A stretch of DNA of 64,000 bases from Dickeya aquatica (GCF_900095885.1 NZ_LT615367.1:186001-250000), one strand, 5' to 3'. Shown: positions 1-9,358, counted from the first letter of the stretch. Notes: generated from the sequence alone by a model not told the origin. Translations and numbers: made by a program.

Positions 1-284
1 ACCCAGTTCGCTGCGGCTACCAGCTGTTTCGCCAGTGGTTCGTTGAGAATGAGTTGCCCTTGTGCGCGCGGGTCGAGTTCAAAACGCAGGTTGCATTCAA
101 TTTTGCCGCGTGTCAGGCGGTTGCGGATGCGTTCGCGGATTACCGGCTCCAGGCTTCGAAACTGTTCGGGTAAACGGATGTAGGTTTCCAGATAACGCTG
201 GTTAACGGAGCGAAGCTCCCAGGCGGCGCTGCCCCATTCACCCTTGATGTCTCGCCGGGCGTAAGCGGTCATGCTACGAATCAT
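1..284 (-). CDS. yicC: YicC family protein (endoribonuclease-related), 3' part cut off by the window edge
   Basis: The minus strand translates from the ATG at 284 as MIRSMTAYARRDIKGEWGS, followed by a segment containing WELRSVNQRYLETYIRLP. This is the typical N-terminus of YicC/YloC proteins, which take part in RNA turnover in E. coli. About 94 residues are present; the C-terminal two thirds lie outside the window. In E. coli yicC is divergent from rph with only a short gap. Here the next backbone gene, rph, starts at 29374. Family assignment is confident from sequence; the function is known only from homologues. Confidence 0.93.
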   Translation of the reverse strand, partial: MIRSMTAYARRDIKGEWGSAAWELRSVNQRYLETYIRLPEQFRSLEPVIRERIRNRLTRGKIECNLRFELDPRAQGQLILNEPLAKQLVAAANW

Positions 285-315
285 CGGTGCATACCTGTTA
301 AGAAATGATGGGGTA

Positions 316-321
316 ATTATA
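316..321 (-). promoter_or_regulatory. Probable -10 box for yicC
   Basis: The minus strand reads TATAAT at these positions, 31 bases upstream of the yicC ATG. I see no convincing -35 hexamer at 16-18 bases spacing, so the call rests on the perfect -10 and its position. Confidence 0.4.
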
Positions 322-422
322 ACGGGCGCACTGCCAAAAGCGACAGCGCTGAACAGGTTTGGCGGTGCGTGCGGGCGGCAGACCGTTTATTTACCGATAA
401 ATGCAGGCCGGGGCGTGTACTG

Positions 423-1331
423 TCAGGCGGCTTCGAGTAGCGGCTGACACTGACTGGCAAGTTCACGGCATTGGTTTTTCAGCACCTGTTTGAGTTGCAG
501 CATCTCGCGGGATTGCGGGATATCACGGCGGCTTATCAGCATCACTTCGAACGGCAGCGGCTGGCTGATGGGCACGATTTTGAGCTGACCGGCATAGCGG
601 CGAGCGGTAAATAAATCAACAATGCCGGTGCCGCCGCCTGCCAGCACCATGTCGGCTATCACCGAATAGGTTTTGATGTACAGCGAGGCCGCCGGTTTGA
701 GGTGGCGGTCGCGCAGGGCGCGGTGTACTACCTGGCCGAGCGGGTCTTGTTGCTGCATCATCAGCAGGTTGTTGTGGCACAGCCACTCCAGTGATACCGG
801 CCCCTGCTGCGGGCTCTCTTTGGGCAAAATCGCCACCATACGTGACTGGCACAGCGGCTCGGCCAGTAAATCCGGCGGCACTTGCTGGCCGAACACCAGC
901 GCCAGGTCGAGCTGCTGCTGCTGAATGTTCTGGCATAGCGTACAGAAGTGCTCGGTGACCAGCTCCATACGCACTCTGGGTGCCTGCTGCTGAAAGGCCA
1001 CCATCGCCGGGGCGACAATCATCTGGCCGAAGGCGTGAGCGGCTCCGAGGCGCAGGGTCTGATGCTGGCCTTGGCGGATCTGCTCGGTGAGCGCCGTTAT
1101 CTCTTGCAGGTGATGGTAGAGCCGTTCTATCTCGGGCATCAGCCGCTGCCCTTCCACCGTGGGCACCAGCCCTTGCGGGCGGCGCTCGAACAAGGCGAAG
1201 CCAAGCTGTTGTTCGGCATGGTTTAGCACCCGGCTGACATTCGGCTGGGAGACATTGAGCAGCCGTGCCGCACCGCTGATGGTGCCAGCCTGAGTAATCG
1301 CCTGAAAGACTTCGATGTGACGTAAACGCAT
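423..1331 (-). CDS. LysR family transcriptional regulator
   Basis: About 302 residues from the ATG at 1331, a usual LysR length. That start gives MRLRHIEVFQAITQAGTISG, the classic N-terminal winged helix-turn-helix; a longer reading from 1364 adds 11 residues with no family likeness. The effector-binding domain follows from about residue 90. It lies downstream of and in the same direction as the M19 dipeptidase gene (116-base gap), and the peptide importer is divergent from that gene. It may therefore control this locus in response to an imported peptide or amino acid. The target and ligand are inferred from position only. Confidence 0.85.
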   Translation of the reverse strand: MRLRHIEVFQAITQAGTISGAARLLNVSQPNVSRVLNHAEQQLGFALFERRPQGLVPTVEGQRLMPEIERLYHHLQEITALTEQIRQGQHQTLRLGAAHAFGQMIVAPAMVAFQQQAPRVRMELVTEHFCTLCQNIQQQQLDLALVFGQQVPPDLLAEPLCQSRMVAILPKESPQQGPVSLEWLCHNNLLMMQQQDPLGQVVHRALRDRHLKPAASLYIKTYSVIADMVLAGGGTGIVDLFTARRYAGQLKIVPISQPLPFEVMLISRRDIPQSREMLQLKQVLKNQCRELASQCQPLLEAA

Positions 1332-1447
1332 GGTCGTTACCTTGTGAGAGGGCGAGTGGCCCAAATTTGCGTCAACGGTAAAACCAGCAAGAATCAGGCC
1401 ATCCTTTCAGCCAGGGCGACAACTCATCTGCCGCGCCAGCCTGTGCG

Positions 1448-2542
1448 CTACTCGCCCCAGGTGGCGTGCAATACCCGCAGCCAGTTGCGGTAACTGAGTT
1501 TCTCCAACAAGGTGCGTGCGTAGCCGCGTTCGGCCAGCGCCTGCACCAAAACGGGGAATCCGGCGGCATCACGCAAATCGGCGGGCACGGTGGTGCCGTC
1601 GAGATCGGAGCCGAAACCGACGCCGTCTTCGCCGAGCTTGTCGAGCAGGTATTCAATGTGGCGCACAATCTCCGCCACGGTGGTGGTCGGGTCTTTTTGC
1701 CCGTCGGCGCGTAAAAATGAGGTGCCAAAGTTGACGCCGACAAAGCCGTTGCGCTCACGAATAGCCGCCAGTTGCTTATCGGTCAGGTTGCGTGACTGGG
1801 CACACAGTGCGTGGGCGTTGGAGTGGCTGGCCACCAGCGGTGCATCGGAAATCTGTGCGGTTTGCCAAAAGCCTTTTTCATCCATGTGTGACACATCCAC
1901 CAGAATGCGTTTGGCATTACAGGCGCGCACCAGCCGGATACCGGCTTCGGTCAGCCCGTTGCCGGTATCCGGCGAAGAGGGAAAGCGAAACGGCACACCC
2001 TGGCCAAAAATATTCTCCCGGCTCCACAGCGGCCCCAGGCTGCGTAACCCGGCGGCATAAAGAACATCCAGCAGTTCCAGCCCGGCATCGATCATCTCCG
2101 CGCCTTCGATGTGCATCACGGCGGCGATAGCCCCGTCCGCCATGCAGCGCTGAATATCCGCCACGCTGCGGCACACGCGCAACTGCCCGCCGGAGTGCGC
2201 CTCAAGGCGCAACAGGGTGGCTATCATCCAGAGGCTGATCTCACGCGCCTGCGCCAGTGATGGCGTGGTAAATGAAATGTTGCCATCTGGTATGGATGTT
2301 GCATCACCTCGTTCTGAAGGGACGTAGGTGGCAAACAGGCCACCGGCAAACCCGCCCTGGCGCAGACGCGGCAGGTCGATGTGGCCTTGCGAGCCGTTGA
2401 GAAAGGCCTCGGTCGGGTTGTCGCGATGCAGTCGCCACAGGCGTGAAAGCACGTCGTTGTGGCCATCGAAGACAGGGAGAACCGCGTGATGCACAGGCGG
2501 CTTGTCTGACGCAGGCGAATCTGACACAGGTGAATCTGACAT
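1448..2542 (-). CDS. Membrane dipeptidase family (renal dipeptidase, peptidase M19)
   Basis: 364 residues. The M19 dinuclear zinc ligands are all visible: H28 and D30 in FDGHND, E146 in HIEGAE, H219 in DVSHMD and H240 in VASHSNAH. The conserved GSDLDG lies at 311-316. Family enzymes cleave dipeptides, including ones with a D-residue at the C-terminal position, and have no strict sequence specificity. No signal peptide is evident, so a cytoplasmic enzyme is likely. The N-terminus (first about 18 residues) is a short SDSP-type repeat without family likeness, and no strong ribosome binding site marks the start. The gene is divergent from the peptide importer at 2744-7832, which suggests that it processes what the importer brings in. 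Confidence 0.9.
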   Translation of the reverse strand: MSDSPVSDSPASDKPPVHHAVLPVFDGHNDVLSRLWRLHRDNPTEAFLNGSQGHIDLPRLRQGGFAGGLFATYVPSERGDATSIPDGNISFTTPSLAQAREISLWMIATLLRLEAHSGGQLRVCRSVADIQRCMADGAIAAVMHIEGAEMIDAGLELLDVLYAAGLRSLGPLWSRENIFGQGVPFRFPSSPDTGNGLTEAGIRLVRACNAKRILVDVSHMDEKGFWQTAQISDAPLVASHSNAHALCAQSRNLTDKQLAAIRERNGFVGVNFGTSFLRADGQKDPTTTVAEIVRHIEYLLDKLGEDGVGFGSDLDGTTVPADLRDAAGFPVLVQALAERGYARTLLEKLSYRNWLRVLHATWGE

Positions 2543-2743
2543 GGAAGCAGCACCGATACTGGGTTGAAAAGAAACGGATAGTCTGACATGGCGCGTTGAA
2601 GACCCCGCCCTTTGGCGGTGGCTTCAGGCGGTGAAATGTTGCTCACCGCGCCACCATTTAAGCCAGTGCCTGAAAGGTCTGTCAAGCCGCAGAGAGAAAA
2701 AATAACTTTCATTTTATTTTTAAATCAGACACTTGGGGGAATG

Positions 2744-4339
2744 ATGGTTACCAGAAGACGTTTTCTTGCCGGTTGCGCGACCGTGCCTTTACTGTCCTGG
2801 CTTGGGTTGAATACCGCCTTTGCCGACACACCGCCCTCGGTGCTGGTAATGGCGATGCAGCTCGACAATATGACCAGCCTCGACCCACAAGAGGCGTTCG
2901 AAGCGGTGGGCACCGAGATAATCGGCAACCTCTATCAGCGGCTGGTGATGCCAAACCCGGCGAACCCGCAGCAGGTGATGGGCTCGCTGGCCGCGAGCTG
3001 GGATGTCAGTGCCGACAGCAAAACCTTTACCTTCCACCTTAACCCGCAAGCCACCTTTGCCGATGGCGCGCCGGTGACAGCGGAAGATGCCGCGTTCTCG
3101 TTACAGCGTGCGGTGAAGCTGGATAAAAGCCCGGCGTTTATCATCAACCAGTTCGGTTTGACCAAAGAGAATGTGGAGCAGCGCATTACCGCGCCGGATG
3201 CGAACACGCTGGTGATAAGCCTTGAGCAACCAGCGGCGGAAACCTTCCTGCTCTACTGTTTGTCTGCGCCAGTAGGCAGCGTGGTGCAGAAAAAACTGGC
3301 GCTGGCCAACCAGCAGAATAATGACTGGGGCAACCAGTGGCTGAAGCAGAACAGCGCCGGTTCCGGCCCGTTCTCACTGGTGAGCTGGAAAGCCAGCGAA
3401 AGCATTATATTGCAGAAAAACGATCGCTTTCCGGCAGACAACGCCTTTAAGCGCGTGTTGCTCAAGCACATCGTTGACCCGTCGGCCCAGTTGCTGATGC
3501 TGCAAAAAGGCGATGTGGATATCGCCCGTAATCTCACCACCGAGCAAATCCGCCCGCTGGTTAATGACGCCAGCTACCATCTGGTGCGCCAAAGCATCGC
3601 CAGCGTGATGCTGCTGTCGTGCAACACCGCCAACGAGTTCCTGAAAAAACCGCAGGTGTGGCAGGCGATCAAGTGGGCGCTCGACTATGACAGCATCCAG
3701 AAACACATCCTGCCGCTGACGCACAAAGTGCATCAGAGTTTTTTGCCGGGCGGTTTCCCGGCGGCACTGGAAGATAACCCGTTCCATCTCGATGTCGCCA
3801 AAGCCAAAGCGCTGCTCAACGACGCCGGTTATGCCGATGGCTTTGAGGTGACGCTCGATCACTACTCCGCCCAGCCATACCCCGATATCGCGCAGGCGAT
3901 TCAGACCCAGCTCGGCGCTATCGGCATCCGGGTGAAGCTGATTGCCGCTGAAAACCGTCAGGTGCTGACCAAAATGCGCGCCCGCCAGCAACAACTGGCG
4001 CTAACGGCCTGGGGCGCGGACTATTTTGACCCGAACTCCAATGCCGAGGCGTTTTGCATCAACACCGATAACAGCGACGGCGCGCGCAACCGCACGCTGG
4101 CGTGGCGCTGCAACTGGTCAGATGCGACGTTCAATCAACTCACCGAACAGGCGCTGCACGAGCAAGACCCGGCCAAACGCATCGCGCTGTATGAAACCCT
4201 GCAACGCAACCACCGCGAGCAGAGCCCGTTCACGCTGATGATGCAAGACGAGAAGACCTTGGCCTGCCGTAAGAATCTCAGCGGCGTCACCATGACGGTG
4301 TTAAGCAAGGTGCCGTATCAGCAAGTGAAGAAAGCCTGA
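2744..4339 (+). CDS. ABC transporter periplasmic binding protein for peptides (SBP family 5), Tat signal
   Basis: 531 residues from the ATG at 2744. An adjacent ATG at 2741 lies too close to the GGGGGA ribosome binding site, and the longer open frame back to 2612 is not supported. The N-terminus reads MVTRRRFLAGCATVPLLSWL, with a twin-arginine (RRxFLAG) motif and a hydrophobic stretch ending near TAFA, so export by the Tat pathway is likely. The body follows the DppA/OppA family 5 pattern (LDPQEAFEAVGTEIIGNLYQ, SAGSGPFSLVSW). The stop overlaps the next gene's ATG in TGATG. It supplies the import specificity of a Dpp-type transporter; the ligand is unknown. Confidence 0.88.
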   Translation: MVTRRRFLAGCATVPLLSWLGLNTAFADTPPSVLVMAMQLDNMTSLDPQEAFEAVGTEIIGNLYQRLVMPNPANPQQVMGSLAASWDVSADSKTFTFHLNPQATFADGAPVTAEDAAFSLQRAVKLDKSPAFIINQFGLTKENVEQRITAPDANTLVISLEQPAAETFLLYCLSAPVGSVVQKKLALANQQNNDWGNQWLKQNSAGSGPFSLVSWKASESIILQKNDRFPADNAFKRVLLKHIVDPSAQLLMLQKGDVDIARNLTTEQIRPLVNDASYHLVRQSIASVMLLSCNTANEFLKKPQVWQAIKWALDYDSIQKHILPLTHKVHQSFLPGGFPAALEDNPFHLDVAKAKALLNDAGYADGFEVTLDHYSAQPYPDIAQAIQTQLGAIGIRVKLIAAENRQVLTKMRARQQQLALTAWGADYFDPNSNAEAFCINTDNSDGARNRTLAWRCNWSDATFNQLTEQALHEQDPAKRIALYETLQRNHREQSPFTLMMQDEKTLACRKNLSGVTMTVLSKVPYQQVKKA

Positions 4340-5349
4340 TGTCTGGCCTGATTCGTGTAGGCAGCGCGCTTGGCAGCCTGCTGCTGACGTTGCTGGGGCT
4401 GTCGGTGCTGACCTTTTTTATCGGCCGCATCATGCCGACAGACCCGGTGCTGGCGGCGGTGGGCGACAACGCGCCTCAGGCGGTGGTGGAGCGCGTGCGT
4501 CAGGAAATGGGGCTCGATAGCCCGCTGTGGGTGCAATACGGCCACTACCTTAACCAACTGCTGCACGGTGATTTGGGGCGCTCGATCCTGACCTCAAACG
4601 CCGTGACGGCTGACATCGCCCGCTATTTCCCGGCCACGCTGGAGCTGGCGACGGCGGCGATTATCGTCGCCGCGCTGGTCGGCATTCCGCTTGGCGTGTG
4701 GGCGGCGGTGCGTCAGGGCAGCTGGCTGGATCAAACCCTGCGCGTCATCTGTCTGGCTGGGCACTCGCTGCCGGTGTTTGTGCTGGCGCTCCTGAGCCTG
4801 CTGGTGTTTTACGCCGTGCTGGGGATTGCGCCGGGGCCAGGGCGGCAGGACATCCTGTTTCAGGACATGGTGCCGCACGTCACCGGCTTGCTGACCGTCG
4901 ATGCACTGCTGGCGGGCGACTATGACGCGCTGCGCGATGCGCTGGCGCACATGGCCCAGCCGGTGCTGATCCTGGCCTATTTCAGTATGGCGTATATCAC
5001 CCGCATGACCCGCACCTTCATGCTCAATGCATTAAGCGGCGAATTTATCATTACCGCGCGCGCCAAAGGGCTGTCCTCTCGCCGGGTGGTGTGGCGGCAT
5101 GCGTTCCCGACGGTGGCGGTGCAACTGGTGACGGTATTGGCGCTGACCTATGCCGGGTTGCTCGAAGGCGCAGTGGTGACGGAAAACGTCTTCTCCTGGC
5201 CGGGGCTCGGTCAGTACCTGACCAATGCGCTGCTTAACGCGGACATGAACCCGGTGGTGGGTGCCACATTACTGGTCGGTGCGGTCTACGTGTTATTGAA
5301 CCTGCTGGCTGACATTTTCTATCGACTTTGGGATCCACGCGTCACATGA
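4339..5349 (+). CDS. Dpp-type ABC transporter inner-membrane permease (DppB-like)
   Basis: 336 residues with an N-terminal membrane segment, the family motif IMPTDPVLAAVG near residue 35, and a C-terminal block containing ITRMTRTFMLNAL and the EAA-like ARAKGLSSRRVVWRHAFP. These are typical of BPD_transp_1 permeases in DppB/OppB position. The start codon overlaps the stop of the binding-protein gene, and the end overlaps the second permease by four bases (ATGA), so translation is likely coupled. It forms the membrane channel with the product of 5346-6248. Confidence 0.9.
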   Translation: MSGLIRVGSALGSLLLTLLGLSVLTFFIGRIMPTDPVLAAVGDNAPQAVVERVRQEMGLDSPLWVQYGHYLNQLLHGDLGRSILTSNAVTADIARYFPATLELATAAIIVAALVGIPLGVWAAVRQGSWLDQTLRVICLAGHSLPVFVLALLSLLVFYAVLGIAPGPGRQDILFQDMVPHVTGLLTVDALLAGDYDALRDALAHMAQPVLILAYFSMAYITRMTRTFMLNALSGEFIITARAKGLSSRRVVWRHAFPTVAVQLVTVLALTYAGLLEGAVVTENVFSWPGLGQYLTNALLNADMNPVVGATLLVGAVYVLLNLLADIFYRLWDPRVT

Positions 5350-6248
5350 GTCTCTTTCTCTCACGAGCCTGGTTGCTCGATGATACGCCCACCACGCCCC
5401 GTCAGGCGCTGTGGGGGCAACGTTACCGGCTGTGGCTGGCGTTTTGCCGCCACCCGCTGGCGATGCTGGGGCTTATCATCATCGTATTGATGTTACTACT
5501 GTCGCTGGCTGCGCCCTGGCTTGCGCCTTACGACCCCGGTTTTCAGGACTTATCGAACCGGCTGGCCGCGCCGTCGGTGCATCACTGGCTGGGCACCGAT
5601 GAGCTCGGGCGCGATGTGTTAAGCCGTATGCTATATGGCGGACGAACGACGCTTGGGATGGTGATGGCGGTGGTGGCGCTGACCGCCCCTGTCGGATTGC
5701 TGGTGGGCTGTGTGGCCGGGTATGCCGGCGGCATGGCGGATAAAGTCCTGATGCGGCTGACCGACATTTTTCTGGCCTTTCCCCGGCTGGTGCTGGCGCT
5801 GGCGTTTGTCGCCGCACTCAAACCGGGCGTGGAGAGCGCGGTGCTGGCCATCGCGCTGACGGCCTGGCCGCCCTATGCGCGGCTGGCACGCGCCGAAACC
5901 CTGCAATATCGCCACAGCGATTTTATCGCCGCCAGCCGCATGACCGGCGCGGCACCGCTGCGCATTATCGTGCGTCACATCATGCCGTTGTGTGTTTCAA
6001 GCCTGATTGTGCGGGTGACGCTGGATATGAGCTCCATCATCATTACCGCCGCCAGCCTTGGTTTCCTTGGCATGGGCGCACAACCGCCGTCGCCGGAGTG
6101 GGGCACCATGATAGCCACCGCGCGCCGTTTTCTGTTTAACGCATGGTGGGTGCCGCTGGTGCCCTGTGTCGCCATTTTCCTCACGTCGCTGGCGTGTAAT
6201 TTTCTCGGTGATGGCCTGCGCGATGTGCTTGACCCGAAGGAGCGTTAA
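5346..6248 (+). CDS. Dpp-type ABC transporter inner-membrane permease (DppC-like)
   Basis: 300 residues from the ATG at 5346, which overlaps the preceding stop; an upstream in-frame start at 5328 lies inside the previous gene. It has the N-terminal OppC-type segment with HPLAMLGLIIIVLM, then HWLGTDELGRDVLSRMLYG, the hallmark of the DppC/OppC family, and the EAA loop at SRMTGAAPLRIIVRHIMP. It ends in DGLRDVLDPKER, the usual C-terminus. The ATPase gene follows with no gap. Confidence 0.9.
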   Translation: MSLFLSRAWLLDDTPTTPRQALWGQRYRLWLAFCRHPLAMLGLIIIVLMLLLSLAAPWLAPYDPGFQDLSNRLAAPSVHHWLGTDELGRDVLSRMLYGGRTTLGMVMAVVALTAPVGLLVGCVAGYAGGMADKVLMRLTDIFLAFPRLVLALAFVAALKPGVESAVLAIALTAWPPYARLARAETLQYRHSDFIAASRMTGAAPLRIIVRHIMPLCVSSLIVRVTLDMSSIIITAASLGFLGMGAQPPSPEWGTMIATARRFLFNAWWVPLVPCVAIFLTSLACNFLGDGLRDVLDPKER

Positions 6249-7079
6249 ATGCTGGTGGAAATTGAAAATTTGCGCGTCGCGTTTGCCAGCGGTACGCAAA
6301 CCGTTGAAGCAGTGCGCGGGGTGAGCTTTAGCGTTGGGAAAGAGAAGTTCGCTATTGTCGGTGAAAGCGGTTCCGGCAAGTCGCTGACCGCCCGCAGCCT
6401 GATGCAACTGCTGCCGGGTAATGCGCGGCTACAGGCAGACCGATTGCGTTTTGATGGTATCGACCTGCTGGGGGCGAGCGAGAAAACCTTGCGGCAGATC
6501 CGCGGCAAGCGCATCGGCTTTATTCTGCAAGACGCGAAATACTCGCTCAACCCGGTGATGAGCGTCGGCCAGCAGATAGCCGAGGCCTGGCGCGAGCACA
6601 AAGGCGGCAGCCGCCGGGCGGCGATGCAGGCGGCTATCGCGTTACTGGATCAGGTGCGCATCCGCGAGCCACAGCGGGTGGCGCAGCGCTACCCGCATGA
6701 AGTCTCCGGCGGCATGGGCCAGCGGGTGATGATAGCCATGATGCTGGCTCCTGACCCGGAACTGCTGATTGCCGATGAACCGACCTCGGCGCTCGATGCC
6801 ACCGTACAGGCGGAGATCCTCTGCCTGATGGATGAGCTGGTGTCGCAGCGCGGCATGGGCCTGATTCTGATAAGCCATGACCTGCCGCTGGTGTCGCACT
6901 TTTGTGACCGCGTGGCGGTGATGTATGCCGGGCGCGTGGTGGAAATGGTCAAGGCCAGCGCACTGTTACAGGCACAACACCCCTACACGCAAGGGCTGTT
7001 GGCCTGCCTGCCGTCGCTGCAACACCCGCGCGATCGCCTGCCGGTGTTGCAGCGCGATCCGGCCTGGAAAACGGCATGA
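6249..7079 (+). CDS. Dpp-type ABC transporter ATPase (DppD-like)
   Basis: 276 residues. Walker A GESGSGKS at 38-45, Q-loop at about 93-95 (ILQDAKYSLNP), signature VSGGM at 152-156 and Walker B ELLIADEP at 171-178 are all intact. The C-terminal stretch HPYTQGLLACLPSL is the oligopeptide-transporter extension. This is shorter than the typical 320-330 residues of DppD, so the extension is trimmed. It pairs with the ATPase encoded at 7092-7832. Confidence 0.9.
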   Translation: MLVEIENLRVAFASGTQTVEAVRGVSFSVGKEKFAIVGESGSGKSLTARSLMQLLPGNARLQADRLRFDGIDLLGASEKTLRQIRGKRIGFILQDAKYSLNPVMSVGQQIAEAWREHKGGSRRAAMQAAIALLDQVRIREPQRVAQRYPHEVSGGMGQRVMIAMMLAPDPELLIADEPTSALDATVQAEILCLMDELVSQRGMGLILISHDLPLVSHFCDRVAVMYAGRVVEMVKASALLQAQHPYTQGLLACLPSLQHPRDRLPVLQRDPAWKTA

Positions 7080-7091
7080 CTGGAGAGTGGC

Positions 7092-7832
7092 ATGATTAAG
7101 GTAGACAATCTGCGCATTGCTTTTGGCGGTGTCGAGGTGGTGAAAGGGGTGAGTTTTGCGCTCAAAAACGGTGACAGCTTTGGCATGGTGGGTGAGAGCG
7201 GTTCAGGCAAGTCCACCATTTTGCGCGCGCTGGCCGGGTTGAATCGCCACTGGCAAGGCCGCATTGAATTTGGCGGTATGGCCCAGCAACCACGGCGCGA
7301 TCGCGCCTTCTTCCGACAAGTGCAGATGGTGTTTCAAGACCCGTATGGATCGCTGCACCCGCGCCAGACCATTGACCGTATTTTGCACGAACCCTTGCTG
7401 ATACACCGTTTTGAGCGCGCCGAACAGCGCATCACCCAGGCGCTGGCGGAGGTGGGGTTGCCCGCGAGCGTGCGTTTTCGCTTTCCCCATCAGCTCTCCG
7501 GCGGCCAGCGCCAGCGGGTGGCGATTGCCCGGGCGCTGATTGCCGAACCGCAAGTGCTGCTGCTCGATGAACCCACCTCGGCGCTGGATGTGTCGGTGCA
7601 GGCGGAAATCCTCAATCTGCTCACGGAATTACGGCAGGCGCGCCAGCTCACCTACCTTATGGTCAGCCATAATCTGGCGGTGGTGTCGCATCTGTGCCAG
7701 CGCATCGGCGTGATGCAGCACGGCGAGATGGTTGAGCAACTGAGCGTGACGGATTTGCGCGCGCGTAACCTGCATCACCCGCACACCGCTGAACTGTATG
7801 ATTTGAGTATGACACTGGAGCAACCCGCATGA
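7092..7832 (+). CDS. Dpp-type ABC transporter ATPase (DppF-like)
   Basis: 246 residues with Walker A GESGSGKS at 34-41, VFQDPYGSLHP around 80-90, signature LSGGQ at 135-139 and Walker B VLLLDEP at 155-161. It is compact compared with the usual DppF of about 330 residues and lacks most of the C-terminal extension. Spacing from the previous gene is 12 bases with a GGAGAG-type ribosome binding site. Its stop overlaps the start of the D-aminopeptidase gene by four bases, which ties importer and hydrolase into one transcript. Confidence 0.9.
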   Translation: MIKVDNLRIAFGGVEVVKGVSFALKNGDSFGMVGESGSGKSTILRALAGLNRHWQGRIEFGGMAQQPRRDRAFFRQVQMVFQDPYGSLHPRQTIDRILHEPLLIHRFERAEQRITQALAEVGLPASVRFRFPHQLSGGQRQRVAIARALIAEPQVLLLDEPTSALDVSVQAEILNLLTELRQARQLTYLMVSHNLAVVSHLCQRIGVMQHGEMVEQLSVTDLRARNLHHPHTAELYDLSMTLEQPA

Positions 7833-9358
7833 CATTACACTGGCGCGCCGCCCTCGACGAAGCCGAGGCCATCGCGCAATCCTGGCGGCAACCCGGTGCG
7901 CCGGGCGGGGCCATCACCGTGTTTGACGGCGAGCAGATTCATGCCGCCTGCTGCGGCGGGCTGGCGGATTTGGCGCAGCGCACGCCTTTTACCGCCGCAA
8001 GCGTAGTGCGCTTTGCCTCCGTCACCAAACATCTGTTTGCGGCGATGGTGACAGGAGCGGCCTCTCACGCAGTGGCGCTGACCGACCGCCTCGACACGCA
8101 TCTGCCGCCATTGCGCGGCGCGAGCGCGGCGGTGACTATCGGGCAGGCGCTGGACATGACTTCCGGTTTGCCGGATGTGCGCGAAAGCCTGTCGCTACTC
8201 GGTTTGTCGGTCTATAACGCCACCACCGCCAGCCGTCTGCTGGCGTTTGTCGCCGCGAATGGCGCGCTCAATTACCCGGCAGGCAGCGAAATTTCCTACA
8301 CCAATACCGGGTATCGTCTGGTGGAAGAAGCGCTGAAAGCCAAAGGGATGTATTTTGCCGACTGGCTGGCCCGGCAGGTGAATGCCCCGCTGGGGATTGC
8401 CCTGAGCGCGCCGGAAACCTGGTTTGATATCGTGCCCGGTCTGGTGCCGGGCTACTGGCTATCGCCGCAGGGCTGGCAGTTATCCTGCGCCGGATTACAC
8501 CTGTCCACCTCCGGCTGTGTGACGGGCAGCGTGCATGACCTGACGCGCTGGCTACAAGCATTGCTAATGAATCAGGGGCCGGGCGAAGGGGTATTAGCGC
8601 GCCTTTGCGCCCCGCGTTATCTGCGTGATGGCCGCCAGACCGCTTACGGGCTTGGCGTCGCGCACAGCCGTCTTGGTACGGTATCGCTTATCGGCCACGG
8701 CGGTTCGCACGCGGGCTACAAGAGCTATTTCCTGCTCGACCCACAGCGACGCGTGGGGGTGGCGCTGGTGGCAAACCGTGAAGATGTGGCGACCTATGAC
8801 AGTGCGCTGCGGGTGATGGCTGCGCTGTCAGGCCAGCCGTTACCGGTACGCGGCCATACGCTGACGCCGGGGCGCTACGTGGCGCAATCCGGCGGCCACT
8901 GGCTGGAAATTGGCGCAACCAGCGCCTGCTGGCTTGGCGCAACGGAAACGCTCTATCACGGCGACTCGCTGGGCCACGGCGACACGCCGGGCGAAGCGGT
9001 ATCGCTCTCAAGCCATTTCCCGATGCGTTTGCGACAACATGGCGCGGTGATTGAGGGGGAAATCGGCCATGCGCCGTGCCGTTTTGTTGCGGCGCAGGCT
9101 GATGACAGCGTGGCGGCGCTGCAAGGGCGCTGGCGACAGCCCGAGGCGCGCAGCGAGCTGGTGATTGACGGCGAGCAACTCGTGATGGGGATAGGCCCCG
9201 CCGCGCTGACCGGCACCGTGCAGGCGCTTGGCCACGGCTGCGCGCTTGCCTGCGTGCAGGATGGCCCGTGGGAAAAACGCTTTTCACTGTGGCGGGAGCA
9301 TGGCGAGCTGGTGCTGCTGCTTAATCGCAGCCGGGTGGTGCGCTATCAGCGTGGATAA
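7829..9358 (+). CDS. D-aminopeptidase-like serine hydrolase (peptidase family S12, beta-lactamase fold)
   Basis: 509 residues. The three active-site elements of the family are present: SVTK at 64-67 (nucleophile S64, K67), YTN at 157-159 and HGG at 290-292. The roughly 180 residues after the catalytic domain match the layout of DAP-type D-aminopeptidases, which carry C-terminal beta-barrel domains. Such enzymes release N-terminal D-amino acids from peptides. There is no clear signal peptide, so it probably acts in the cytoplasm on peptides brought in by the preceding importer. An esterase or other S12 role cannot be excluded from sequence. Confidence 0.8.
   Translation: MTLHWRAALDEAEAIAQSWRQPGAPGGAITVFDGEQIHAACCGGLADLAQRTPFTAASVVRFASVTKHLFAAMVTGAASHAVALTDRLDTHLPPLRGASAAVTIGQALDMTSGLPDVRESLSLLGLSVYNATTASRLLAFVAANGALNYPAGSEISYTNTGYRLVEEALKAKGMYFADWLARQVNAPLGIALSAPETWFDIVPGLVPGYWLSPQGWQLSCAGLHLSTSGCVTGSVHDLTRWLQALLMNQGPGEGVLARLCAPRYLRDGRQTAYGLGVAHSRLGTVSLIGHGGSHAGYKSYFLLDPQRRVGVALVANREDVATYDSALRVMAALSGQPLPVRGHTLTPGRYVAQSGGHWLEIGATSACWLGATETLYHGDSLGHGDTPGEAVSLSSHFPMRLRQHGAVIEGEIGHAPCRFVAAQADDSVAALQGRWRQPEARSELVIDGEQLVMGIGPAALTGTVQALGHGCALACVQDGPWEKRFSLWREHGELVLLLNRSRVVRYQRG

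Noticed and set aside
3374..3994. 206-codon minus-strand frame
   Set aside because: Antisense to the peptide-binding protein gene, which has strong family likeness.
8688..9287. 199-codon minus-strand frame
   Set aside because: Antisense to the D-aminopeptidase gene; Arg/Pro/Ala-rich translation typical of a GC-rich shadow frame.
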